From Helichrysum umbraculigerum (Eukaryota; Streptophyta; Magnoliopsida; Asterales; Asteraceae): DNA of 64,000 nt. The notes beneath the pieces were generated by a model. That model had not been told where the DNA came from and searched no databases. It saw only the letters and a list, made by a program, of their open reading frames with translations. The stretch spans positions 84,903,001-84,967,000 of the forward strand of contig CATIUR010000003.1 of the NCBI GenBank assembly GCA_949592205.1. Reading direction: 5' to 3'. The position numbers and the translations under genes were made by a program. Positions within the stretch are counted from its first letter, which is position 1. Each line of letters starts with the position of its first letter. Below, piece after piece: positions 22,613-34,300 of this stretch.

Positions 22613-22940
22613 GTTAAACTATATTTATTGCGATTCCAAATCACTAATCAATAGTGATTCAGGGACTCTCAGTACGGATTATTTTGTCTGGTGTATGGAT
22701 CACTCCCTATTATATTGTTGCTAATATTATCTTCGATTTCTTTTTGTGACAAGATTATGAGGGATCACCAAAAATCACATCCTGTCATCAAGTTCACTGT
22801 TAGACGGGTGCCTAGGGGTGATATGACGACCCTCTTTAGCATAAGTACGAGCTTCCTCGAAAGGAAGCCATAGATACCGAAGCAAGACGAGGTGAGAACA
22901 GAGAAGTGTGGCCAGCTTATCTGTAATTACTTATAAAGCA
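22613..22940. other. Unassigned flank of C1
   Basis: Sequence after the C1 3' LTR. No gene is supported: the only ORF is a 60-codon stretch without recognisable features. The first bases, gttaa, would be the C1 target duplication. Confidence 0.4.
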
Positions 22941-23307
22941 TCTTCAATATTCACTATGCAATGTCTTAAAAATAAGTATTCCAAAAATACCCATATCCCA
23001 TCTTTCACACATACCCACCCATCTTTTTACTCAAACTCGTGGAAAAGACAATACTACCCCTACCCCATTGTCTATTATCTATTATTAATTATTCTCCACT
23101 AACTACACTTCCATTAATACCCCTTAACAATTACTTAAAAATTACCAAAAACTTCCTAAAATACCCTTCACCTACCTTTCACACATCCCCACCTATCCCT
23201 TACCCATACTCCACCCATTTTTTTCAATAAAAAATAACTGCTACAAATTATGGTAGTCTCCTTCTCTCTTCTTTTACCACCATCGCATTGCGCGGGTCTT
23301 CTTCTAG
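22941..23307 (+). mobile_element. Helitron-like non-autonomous element (tentative)
   Basis: The segment begins A|TCTTCAATATTCAC and ends GCATTGCGCGGGTCTTCTTCTAG|T. It has the rolling-circle hallmarks of a TC start, a CTAG end, insertion between A and T, and a small GC-rich stem (CGC att GCG) about 12 bases before the end. It carries no coding capacity. The stem is weak, so this remains tentative. Confidence 0.35.
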
Positions 23308-23346
23308 TTTATTATTACTTGTAGGCATATAACAACGGTATTATTA

Positions 23347-23547
23347 AGGGTTAATAATTGTTTAATGCTCAAACGTTCAACTTTTTTTCGTTTTAACACT
23401 TTAACTTTTTTTTTAACGTTTTAACACTCCAACTTTATATAACATGTTAAAAAAGCCCTTACGACTTGTTATTACAGGTTAAAACTTTTAAAATTTAAAA
23501 ATTAATTTTTTAAACCAAAACTCTTTTTAATATTTTTGCAAACCACA

Positions 23548-23616
<69 letters not shown>

Positions 23617-24379
23617 TTCACATATTAATAAATATTTTTTAGACATTTTATATAAAATAGCAACACACATTCATTACAAATAGCTTTTCATATAACTAGG
23701 AATATTATACACGAAAACATTATAAAAATATATCGTTGTCAAAATAAAACATTATAAAATTAATTGTGATGACACGTTGCAATTAATTTATAAGCTTTTA
23801 AATCATATATATGTACATATCTAAATGATATATGATATAAAATTATATATACAACGTAGTATGCTTATAATAAAATTTATATTTATCGTTTTGATTATAA
23901 TGTATATACAATACAAATATTGTGTAAAGAGTTAAAAAAAAAATCTAAGAACAATCTAATTTTTCAATTTAGGAACAATCTAATTTTTTAACAAAAAAAT
24001 AAACTAACTTTTAAAAAACGTTAGTTTATTTATAATGAATGTATATTGCTAAAAAATAGTAAATGGCTTTTTTAATAGGTTATATAAAGTTGGGGTGTTA
24101 AAATGTTAAAAAAAAAAAAAAAAAAAAAAGTTGAAGTGTTAAAATGAAAAAAAGTTGAATGTTTGGGTATTAAACCATTAGTTAAATGAAGTCAATTATT
24201 TCAACATTACTTATTCAGCAGGTTACCAATTACCATAAGTGTATTTTAAACGGTTAAACAAACTAAAGGGATTAAATTGTGGTCAAACTATAAGTTGGAG
24301 TGTTAAAACGTTAAAAAAAAGTTAAAGTGTTAAAACGAAAATAAGTTGAAAGTTTGAATATTAAACCATAATTAACCCT
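23347..24379. mobile_element. Inverted-repeat element (about 1 kb, MITE/MULE-like)
   Basis: The left arm 23347-23449 (AGGGTTAATAATTGTTTAAT..., then three T-rich TTTTAACACT blocks) recurs inverted at 24076-24184 and again at 24283-24379, ending ATTAACCCT. The interior is AT-rich and includes (TA)n at 23552-23613. The flanks attatta/attatca hint at a 7-9 bp target duplication but do not match perfectly. No ORF of note. The doubled right arm suggests a partial duplication or nested insertion. Confidence 0.5.
23552..23613. repeat. (TA)n microsatellite
   Basis: About 30 TA dinucleotides inside the inverted-repeat element. Confidence 0.95.
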
Positions 24380-24681
24380 ATTATCAAAGTGGGGTCTTTC
24401 ATTTCATCATGTATAGTGTTTAGTATTTGTTCGCTCGTTCTTTAAAAAATATATGTGTTAATAATCTATTTTTACCGTTTGATCATTTTAAGACTTGCTT
24501 TTTAAATTTAACTGCATTCCCAGCAATCATCTTATGATTTTTACAAATCGATTCGGTCCAAGATTTTTCTTATCTATACCCTGTTATAGGGTTAGCCACC
24601 AATATTAAACTTTTGGAAAATGACAGGCTGTCAATAAGAAATTTCTAACACACAATCATTATACATGAAAAAATTTTTATC

Positions 24682-25496
24682 GAGTAAGGTTCAAATGAGT
24701 ACACCAATTTTGAGTGATAATGAGGGAACCAATAAATTTATGACATGTGTCACTTTATTCTCTCTCCTCCACATTTCTTAAAATTAAATATCTCACAAAC
24801 GGTAAGTCGAAAAATCATGAAAATTGCACCATAAAATTCAGCGTTTTCTCCTGTTCGATTTGCCGTCCCTCAAGGCATACTTTCGACAACTTTTTTTTTC
24901 TTCCATTTTTTGGTGGGTTTTACAAATTAGTAACACATGTGTTAGTGATTGGTTATACATTTAATTTGTGGTTAAGGTTAGAGTTTAGGGTTAGGGTTTA
25001 GGGTTTAGTGTTTATTAGGGTTTAGGGTTTAATAGGGTTTAAGGTTTAGGGTTTAGTATGATTTTGGGTTTAGAGTTTTGTAAAGTGTTTAGGTTTTAGG
25101 GTTTGGGATTTAGAGGTTAGGGTTTGGGGTTTTTGAGGTTTGGGGTTTCTCCCCCGAAACCCCAAACCTCAAACCCTAAACCCTAACCCCTAAACCCCAA
25201 ACCCTAAACGCAACACTGTAACACATGTGTTAATAAATGTGAAACCCACCAAAAAATAAAAAATAAATAAAAAAAATTTCTTCGAAAGTATGCCTTGAGC
25301 GACGGCAAATCGAAGAGGAGAAAACGCTGAATTTAATGGTGCAATTTTCATAATTTTTGGATTTGTCGTTTGTGAGATAATTGATGTTGGGGGTAAATGA
25401 GTTTTGTACATGTGGAACATTCTCTTTGTACACATGGCTTGATATCATTGGTTCCCTCAGTCTCACACAAATTCCTAGTCTCATTTGAACCCTACC
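24682..25496. mobile_element. Foldback (long-TIR, MULE-like) element with telomere-like core, copy 1
   Basis: About 815 bp. The left arm GAGTAAGGTTCAAATGAG... (24682-24960) matches the inverted right arm ending CTCATTTGAACCCTACC (25210-25496), including a shared block around CGATTTGCCGTC...CAAGGCATACTTTCGA. Between the arms, degenerate TTTAGGG repeats run in one orientation (24965-25150) and then in the opposite orientation, meeting at a hairpin GGTTTC...GAAACC centred near 25155. The short ORFs inside are shadows. Target duplication is not clean, so this copy is probably old. Confidence 0.75.
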
Positions 25497-25869
25497 ATTT
25501 CTTTGTTAAGGGATCACGAGGGCAGGGTTGGTTTGGAGAGAAAGGAGGGCAAAAAATCTCGTCCGTTTATTATTTATATCTACGGTCAAAATTTGGGCGG
25601 GGTGATTTGTGTGTATGTTACAAGAAATACAAGACAAGGGTGTGGAGTGTAAGTTAATTTAATGACATGGAGGGGTATTTTCGACATTTTAGTATTAACC
25701 ACGCCCATCAATTCGGTCAGATTTTGTAGTCGGTCAGAGCTGTATTTAGACCAAAGTAATCATCTCTCTCATTCAAACGCTCACATCCCTCTCTCTCTCG
25801 TTCAATTTTCATCTCTGTCACAAAAACCCTTTCAATAATCTAACAAATTAGCGTTAATCGTAAGATATA

Positions 25870-27416
25870 ATGTCAAAAAAACCTGCAGAATCTAAAGAGT
25901 TAGATCCCGAAGCTTCAAATATAGTGAATCGTCAGAAAAAAAACGAAAGAAAATACCCCTTGTAAGTACAAACTCTAATTATTTCTTTTATTCGTAATTT
26001 TTTTGGTTGTTTTTGTGTTTATCGCGTGTAAAATGATGTGTATTATGTCTTACAGCTACGCGATGGAGTAAGAGGAGTACTAGATATCAAGTTTGCACAA
26101 AAAATGTTAAAAGGAGATGTTGCGATTGATCTTACGGAAGATGACACTGTTGAAAACGATGGACAAGAGACAGTTACTAGAGGTATAAATCGTTTTTCAT
26201 TTTACTTTTTTTTTTCTAGGTGATTTTGTGTGTTTTTGTTGTTGTTGCTTTATGTTACTGCAATTTTTAGAGGTTATGTGTTTCCGCTGCATTTTTAGAT
26301 GTTTTTGTAGTTTTTTTGTATGCTGCAGATTAGATTTTTGTATGTGTGTTGTTGTTGTTACTGCATGTTAGATTTTTTTTATTTGTTTCTATACTGCATT
26401 TTAAATATGCATTTATATATTTTACTGCATTTTAAACTATATTACTGCAGTTTAGCTTTTTTGTTAGGTGCAAATATGTATTTATGTATCTTACTGCATT
26501 TTGAACTATGTTATGTATTTATATTTTTACTGCATTTTCAACTATGTTACTGCATTTTAGACGTTTAGTTAGGTGTAAATATGCATCTTATGTATCTCAC
26601 TGCATTTTCGACTATGTTACTGCATTTTAGATGTTTTTTGTTTGGTGCAAATATGTATTTTATGTATTTTCACTGCATTTTTCAACTATGTTACCTCAAA
26701 TATATTACTGTAGTTTATATGTTTTTGTTAGGTGCACTTATGCATTTTATGTATCTTACTGCATTTTCAACTATGTTATTTGCATTTTAGACGTTTTGGT
26801 AGGTGCAAATATGCATTTATGTATTTTTACTGCATTTTGAACTATGTTACTGCATTTTAGACGTTTTTTGTTAGGTGCAAATATGTATTTATGTATTTTC
26901 ACTGCATTTTCAAACTATGTTACTGCATTTTATATTACTGCAGATTAGCTTTTATTTGTTAGGTGCAAATATGCATTTATGTATCTAACTACATTTTCAA
27001 CTATGTTACTGCATTTTATATTTTTTTTATATTTTTCTGTGTACTGCATATTTATATGTAATATATATGTTATGGTTTATATGATAGATTTTATACTATT
27101 TTTTATACTTTGTATCTGTTTTTGAATAAATTTTTTATAGCAATTTCATTTTTTAGTCCATTTTGTAGGTAAAACTGTCAAAGAGAACACAAAGCGAAAA
27201 TCAACAAAAGTTAAATTTGTGAAGTTAGAGGTTGAAAAGAAAGTAGGCAAGAAGAGGAAAGAGCCTGACAAAGATAAAGATGTAGAAGTTTTTAGAGTTG
27301 AGTCCAGAAACTCTCCGAAATGGCTGACTTCAGTTGTGACCACTTTAACAGTTAAGCAAAAGGATTTGGTTAGGGAACTTTCTGGATATTACCTTCACTT
27401 TCTGGATAAGGAATAG
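25870..27416 (+). pseudogene. Transposon-derived gene fragment (Ulp1-associated type), 3 exons
   Basis: Exon 1 25870-25961, exon 2 26056-26182, exon 3 27169-27416, with GT-AG introns at 25962-26055 and 26183-27168. Exons 2 and 3 join in frame (phase 1). Exon 1 joins only if one base is gained or lost near its A-run; in the matching frame it ends with a basic KKRKKIPL. The product is small and basic with a Lys-rich stretch and a C-terminal motif RNSPKWLTSVVTTLTVKQKD. That resembles the segment preceding Ulp1-like protease domains in plant transposon proteins. The protein stops at 27414-27416 without a protease domain. Together with the opposing ORF at 27370-27648 it looks like an internally deleted DNA transposon. 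Family assignment is tentative. Confidence 0.4.
26320..27050 (+). repeat. Degenerate tandem repeats in intron 2 of the fragment
   Basis: Seven to nine imperfect units of roughly 70-105 bp, each with GGTGCAAATATG, TTTATGTAT.TTACTGCATTTT, AACTATGTTACTGCATTTTA and a GACGTTTT-type end. The short ORFs here come from this repeat. Confidence 0.7.
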
Positions 27417-27648
27417 GTGTTTGTTCAATGATCATATTTTCTGCATCAGCTTCGACTGAAGTAGGTGTTTGTACGACGACGGTATTTGTTCGATCATGTT
27501 CAATCGAAGATTGTAGTGTCGGTGTTTGTTGAATCAGTTGATTAGAAACATTTGTTTGATTATGATCAACCAAATCAATTTGTGTTTCAGTCGTCATAGT
27601 GTCATCAATCGGATCCGGAGCTGGTTCATTTAGGTCTAGGATTTGCAT
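27370..27648 (-). pseudogene. FAR1/MULE-transposase-like N-terminal fragment (tentative)
   Basis: Minus-strand ATG at 27646-27648 begins MQILDLNEPAPDPIDD, a DLNEP-type acidic N-terminus as seen in FAR1-related or MULE transposase proteins, then a Gln/Thr-rich low-complexity segment. From about 27412 downward it runs antisense into exon 3 of the plus-strand fragment, which marks a likely deletion junction. No zinc-finger or transposase core remains. The upstream region (27650-27790) is AT-rich and could hold the promoter. Confidence 0.3.
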
Positions 27649-27799
27649 AGTGAACGAAGAATATTATGCGTTTTGTGTATAATTTTGATGATACTCGATT
27701 GTGATATATATATATAGATTGTATATTGTATATGTATATATAATGGAGAAGAAGATATGGAGGAGAATCGCAGAATTGTAGGAGAAGATATGTTTTGAT

Positions 27800-28359
27800 C
27801 TTCTGTAATTTCGGTCACCTTCGGGCAGTAGGTGCTTTAGTAATGAAAGTACGTTTTTACCCCTGCCTTTTCATTTGTGTAGTTGAGACGTGGCATGTTA
27901 TTGTTGGTCATCATTCCTGCTCTCGCTGCCCTCATATATACGCTGCTCTCCCGATCCTCACTCTTTCTTTATTATCCAAAATCACAATTAATATATTATA
28001 TATAAAAGGAATGTTTCAATGAATTAAATATAAACCTCCGGTGTATTTTAATTAAATAAAAAAAATTTAGCTTTAATAAATGCACAATTTTTCTATTGTT
28101 GATAGCCTTAAGGCTGTCATCATAATTTCCAAAAAAAAAAATTTGAACCATATCGACATCAACATTACAACAGTAAAGAAACTATAGCAACTAATCTGAA
28201 GATTAGACTAATAATATTGGTAAATGTTACATATATGTCATAAGTTCAATAGATTGAAAAATAAAAAATAAAAACGTTACAACAAAAGAATAACCAATCA
28301 CAACCTCAAACCAACACGAATCCAATCTTCTTTACCTAGTTATGATCTGCATCCCTAGC
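27800..28359. other. 3' flank of the glucanase gene
   Basis: AT-rich sequence between the possible DNA-transposon end (about 27960) and the stop codon of the GH17 gene at 28360. It should contain the 3' UTR and polyadenylation site of that gene on the minus strand. No other gene is supported. Confidence 0.45.
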
Positions 28360-31300
28360 TCAAGATAGATACTTACACGAGCCTTTACCTTCAACAAATT
28401 AAATCAAAACCATGTCAATACACACAACCATAATGGGCTCATGATTTCGGGTCGACCCAGTCAACAAAGAATGTTTTTGTTTTATAGGCCATTCATAATA
28501 TAATGTGATTGTAAATCGGTTGGAGTTTAAACACAACTTACTTGGATCCGTAAAAGTGATGAGTCCAGTGTGAGCAAAATCACAATTGAAGTCGTTACGA
28601 CCATTATTCTGATAGAAAGCATTCATAATAAAGGCCGCATGGGATCGAACGTTGTTAGGCTCAAAGCAGGCCCCACCAGCCTGAATGGGCCTGCAATCAG
28701 CCCCGTTGCTGCAAACATAGTCTATATTGGACTGCAATGCAGCCACAGTTGCATCTGGTTTAGGCACACACCACTTCTTATCTTGAGCTGATGGTGCTGG
28801 CAATGATGGCTTTGGCGATGGTCCTGTTGGCACTTGCTGTAGTACCCACCACATAAACAATTAAGATTATGAGCAACATTTAACAATAGGTATACAACAT
28901 TAGGTACAATACCAAAACAAACCAAATATTGTATATTCTAAGAATTAGTGTTTTGTACATATAGCTAGTACTAAAATATGTTCTCTATTTACTATCTATG
29001 ACATAATAAGTGGAAATCGATCACTAGTCTACGTGCTAAACTCGTGTGTTATAAATACATCTAATTTATCTAAGATTCATGACCACTTATTCTAGAATAA
29101 ACCCATGACCCCTCTCTTGGTCTATGAGAACAAAGTCACAAAGAAGGCAATAACTAAAGCCGACTCGAGGGCCAAAGCAGAATTTGAGCTGGCGGAACTT
29201 GGAGATAGAGAACGACCGCCACTTGAGCTGCCACCACCAGGAGGACGAATGGAAGGTACGGGTGCGTTTGAAGGAGCAAGCGTTGGTGACAGAGAAGGAG
29301 CCTGATTCGCCCACAAAAGCGTAGATTAAAAAAACGGAGTTGCTAACGTATAATTTGATAAATGATATTTAGACCTTATAACTTGACTTAACTGTCGACC
29401 TAATGTCACATGTTAATCATAAACCATGTTTAAAAATTGCCTACTTTTAAACGCTATGTTTGACAAATGACATGATTAGTCCAACAATTAAACAAGTTAA
29501 CTAAGGGCATAGATTATACTTCAAGCATAATTTATGCCAACATGTCAGAAAAATTGTGTCACAAAGGTTTAGTGAAACATAAAATGGGAGATCTAACGTT
29601 AAAGGTGTAAAGGAATCGTTGGGGGTGATCTGGCGTCACATATAGGGTCGTTTGTTAACGTTGGTGCCATGCCGTTGCCCAAAACTCCAAAAGTGACCAT
29701 TAAACAACTACTCAAATAATCACATTTTTAATGGATGACAACCACACACATAATATGCCCATATGTCTGTCCCACTTTATATATCTTTATACTAGTTTTA
29801 AACCTCGTTCATTTTAGTTTCATAAAAAACCTGAGGTTGCGTTTAGTTTGCAAAATTTCATCGAATTCCAAATTCCAATTACATTTTATAAATGTGTTTG
29901 ATTTGAAAATAAACACCGATATTTCAATTCCTTTGATAAACTACAATTCCATAAAGAACTTTTTGCAAACAAAACACACTCCAGATAAAATTTCAATCAT
30001 TCACGTGTTGGTTGATTTGTTGAGTGATCGAATATTGAATGTCAAAAAGTAATCGATGTAAAATAGTTAGACTATTCAAGTTTTTTAAAAAGTGCGAGCA
30101 ATGAATTGTCGTCAATAATCAATCAATTTGAACTTTCAGAATATATAAAAGTCAAAATTAACGTCACATTAGTCAAAATCCTTTCACACGGACCCCTCCC
30201 ACCAAACCAACTTTCCATACACCAGCATCCAATGTGCCACGTAACAAATCAATCAACAAATTATATAACCAATCAAATCAAATATAATAACACCAAAAAT
30301 TTACCATAAAACAATTAACAATTACCTGTGATCCACGTAAGATCCCAATGTTGTAAACTTGGCTAAAATCGGGTCGAAATAGTCCGAAATTCTTCTCGTC
30401 CAAAGACGGACCTTTTAAATCCTCATTAAACAATGAAAATATGTAAGTCTCAAACTTCCTTCCGGGCATTAACGGTGTACCAACGCCGGAAGTAACCTTT
30501 TTGATCAAACCACCGTTATACGCCGCCGCATTGGACGGATTTGCGTGGGTGTTTTGTGGGTCACCACCCGACGGCCACCCTGTTTCCGCTACAATTATTT
30601 CAACATCCGGGTATCCTAGCTTCTTCATTGACACGTATACCGCGTCCAATAATTGATCAAATTGGTTCGTGTACCTTTAATTATTTACATCATAAACACA
30701 AATCAATAAATTACTAAAAGGTACAGTAACATTTAAAAGTTACAAACTAAAATCCTGTCACGTTTTAATGCAATTATTTTACACCCATTACATCAAAATA
30801 TAAGAAAAGTGTAACGATATAAAAAAGCTACTACATGTTACTTCTATGATTAACTTTATAGAGTAAGGTTCAAATGAGTACACCAATTTTGAGTGAGAAT
30901 GAGGGAACCAACAGATTTCTGCCATGTGTCACTTTATTCTCTCTCCTCCACACTTTATTCTCTCTCCTCCACATTTTTAAAAATTAAATATCTCACAAAC
31001 GGTAAGTCGAAAAATCATGAAAATTGCACCATAAAATTCAGCGTTTTCTCCTCTTCGATTTGCCGTCCCACAAGGTATACTTTTGACAACTTTTTTTTTT
31101 CTCATTTTTTGGTGGGTTTCACAAATTAGTAACACATGTGTTAGTGATTAGTTGTACATTTAATTTTGTTATATGCTCGTTAGTAAGAGGTCACAAGTGG
31201 TGCACGTGATTTTAGTTTAATAAAGGAACCTGAGAAGCACGTGAGTCACTGTTAGTTTGTTAGGTTGTTACGGTAGTTAATCGCGAGTATAAGGGAGTTG

Positions 31301-34300
31301 GTCCAAGAAGTCTAATTCATTCAGTTGTCAATTTGTAATCTTTCTTCTTCTTCTCTGTAATCATTCAATTGAGTGTAAACTCCATTAATACCATTTGGCT
31401 AAGCTTTCGAATTCTCATTCTTGTTCATAGAATTCTAGGGTTTAGTTAAGATTCCTTTCAATTTCAACATAATTCTGAGGAATTTGTATCAATTGGTATC
31501 AGAGCAACGATTTTGGTGACCGATTCAAGAAAGTAGGGTTTGTAATTCCGATGGTTACGTCGACAAGAAGCACAGCAATGGAAGATAGTACGAAGCAATT
31601 CATTACCGAAGCAATTACGTCAATGATGCAAGCCTCCATGGCAGAGATGCAGGGGAGTTTTGCAGATATTAGGGCGGAGATGCGACGGAGTTTAGCGGAG
31701 GTTCGAGATCAAGTCACAGGTATTAGTTTACAACAGAAACATTTGGCTAGTGAAGCGCAAAGAACAAATGGAGGTGATCGACCCAATCAACAATATAGTC
31801 GGATGTCAAAAGTTGAATTTCCCAAATTTTCAGGCGAAGATGTCAAAGGATGGATCTACAGATGTGAACGATTTTTCAGAGTAGACGGGGTCAGTGATGA
31901 TCAGAAGGTATTACTTGCTTCTATACATATGTATGATAAGGCGTTATTGTGGCATGAAAAATTCATTAAACGTAATGGGGAAGATGTGGCTTGGGTAGTG
32001 TATAGAGAAGCTATTTTGCAAAGATTTGGTACTGTGTATGATGATCCTATGTCTCAAATTAAGAATTTAAAGTTTGAAGGCGACATTGAGGAGTATCAAG
32101 ATGCCTTTGATGCCTTGCTTAATAGGTTGGAATTGAGTGAAGAGTATTCTATCGGTCTATACATGGGAGGCTTACCACCTCAAATTGAAATGGCTGTGAG
32201 AATGTTTAAGCCTAAAACATTGGCTGATACCTATTGTTTGGCTCGACTTCAGGTGGCCACATTAGGGGTTAATGCAAGTAGTTGGGTAAATAAGGCGAAA
32301 ACTTCTTACTTACCTACTTCGCAATCTAGGAATTCAAATGTGAATATTAATCAATCTGCAAGTAGTTCGAAACCCTTTCTAGCTTTACCTGCTCCAAAGC
32401 CACTATTAGCTTTACCAGCTCCTCCGAATAGTTGGGTGAATAAGCAAAAAAGGCCAATGACAGTGCAACCAAGGAGGCAGCTAACTCAAAAGGAGTTGGA
32501 GGAAAAAAGAGCATTGAACTTGTGCTTTTATTGTGATCAGAAGTACACCCCAGGGCACAGATGTGAGAGTCAATTGTTTTCGTTGGAAATATTGGGTAAC
32601 ACTGAAGAATTAGATGGTGATGAAGATGAACAAAGTATAAAGGATCAGGAGTTATGTGATGAGCAGTCAGTTATTCCTCATATTTCCTTAAATGCGTTAT
32701 CTGGAGTCAATACTTTTCAGACCATGAGAGTAAAGGGACATGTAAACAAGCAGGTTGTACACATTCTTATTGACTCTGGTAGCACTCACAATTTTTTGGA
32801 TCTACAAACTGCCAAAAAGCTAGGTTGTAGGTTGAGGAGAACATGTCCATTACAAGTTATTGTACCAGGAGGTAATCAAATGATAAGTTCTTTTGAATGT
32901 AAAGGGTTTTCATGGAACTTAATGGGCCATATGTTCACTACTGATGTGATGATCTTACCTTTGGGAGGTTCTGAAATGGTTTTAGGAATTCAGTGGTTAT
33001 CTACATTAGGTAACATACTCTGGAATTTTGATGAGTTACGGATGGAATTTACTTACAAGGGAAATAGAGTAGCTTTGAGGGGTACACAAAAAGATCCAAT
33101 ACAATGGTTGAATGGGAAACAACTGAGTAAAAAGGTCGAAAATACTGCAACTCTGTCTATGATGTTATGTGTGTATCCCATTACTCTATTACAGATGGTT
33201 GGTGAACCTGAAAGGACTGCCCAAAGTACTAAAGAGGAACTAAATGTAGAACTTCAGGCTTTGTTAGACGAATTTGCTGATGTGTTTGCTGTTCCTACTG
33301 GATTACCACCACACAGGTCTAAAGACCATAGAATTCCTCTTGAAGATGATTCACAATCAGTGCAAGTCAGACCATATAGACATCCTCCAACACAGAAAGA
33401 TGCTATTGAGCAAATGGTGAAGGAGTTGTTAGATTCTGGAGTAATAAGGCATAGTAACAGTCCCTTTTCTTCCCCGGTGGTGATGGTCAAGAAAAAAGAT
33501 GGCTCGTGGCGTATGTGCATCGATTATAGGCAGCTGAACAAATGCACTATTAAAGATAAATTTCCTATTCCTATTATTGAAGAATTAATAGACGAGTTAC
33601 ATGGAGCACAATTCTTTTCAAAGTTAGATCTCAGATCAGGTTATCATCAAATAAGGATGTGTGAAAGTGATGTGTACAAGACTGCATTCAGGACTCACGA
33701 AGGTCATTACGAATTCCTTGTCATGCCCTTTGGGTTGACTAATGCTCCTGCTACTTTTCAGAGTTTGATGAATGATGTGTTTAGACCGTATTTGAGGCAG
33801 TTTACATTAGTGTTCTTCGATGATATCTTAATATACAGTGCCACTTTCCAGGAGCACTTGCAGCATTTGCGGGTAATCTTGCAAGTAATGAGATCTAACG
33901 ACCTGTTTGCTAAGAGAAGTAAGTGCGTTTTTGGTGTACATCATGTTGAATACTTGGGGCATATAATTTCTGTACATGGGGTCTCAACCGACCCTACTAA
34001 AATTCAAGCTATGAAGGAATGGCCACTTCCCACTACTCTTAAACAGTTGAGAGGTTTCTTGGGTTTAACCGGGTATTATAGGCGATTTATACGGAATTAT
34101 GCTATTATAAGTCAGCCATTAACTGCTTTGTTGAAAAAGAATGCTTTTGAATGGAATCCCATGGCACAAAAATCTTTTGATCAGTTAAAAAGGGCTATGA
34201 CTGAAGCCCCTGTTCTCGCCTTACCTGATTTTGAGAAAGAATTTGTAATCGAAACTGATGCTTCTGGTATAGGAATTGGAGCAGTGTTACAACAAGGCGG

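Noticed and set aside
24965..25210. True telomere or interstitial telomere fusion
   Set aside because: Repeats are degenerate, invert at a hairpin and lie inside a unit present twice, one copy with a 10-bp duplication; a transposed foldback element explains them better.
33254..33520. Minus-strand ORF within H1 pol
   Set aside because: Shadow of the intact gag-pol frame.
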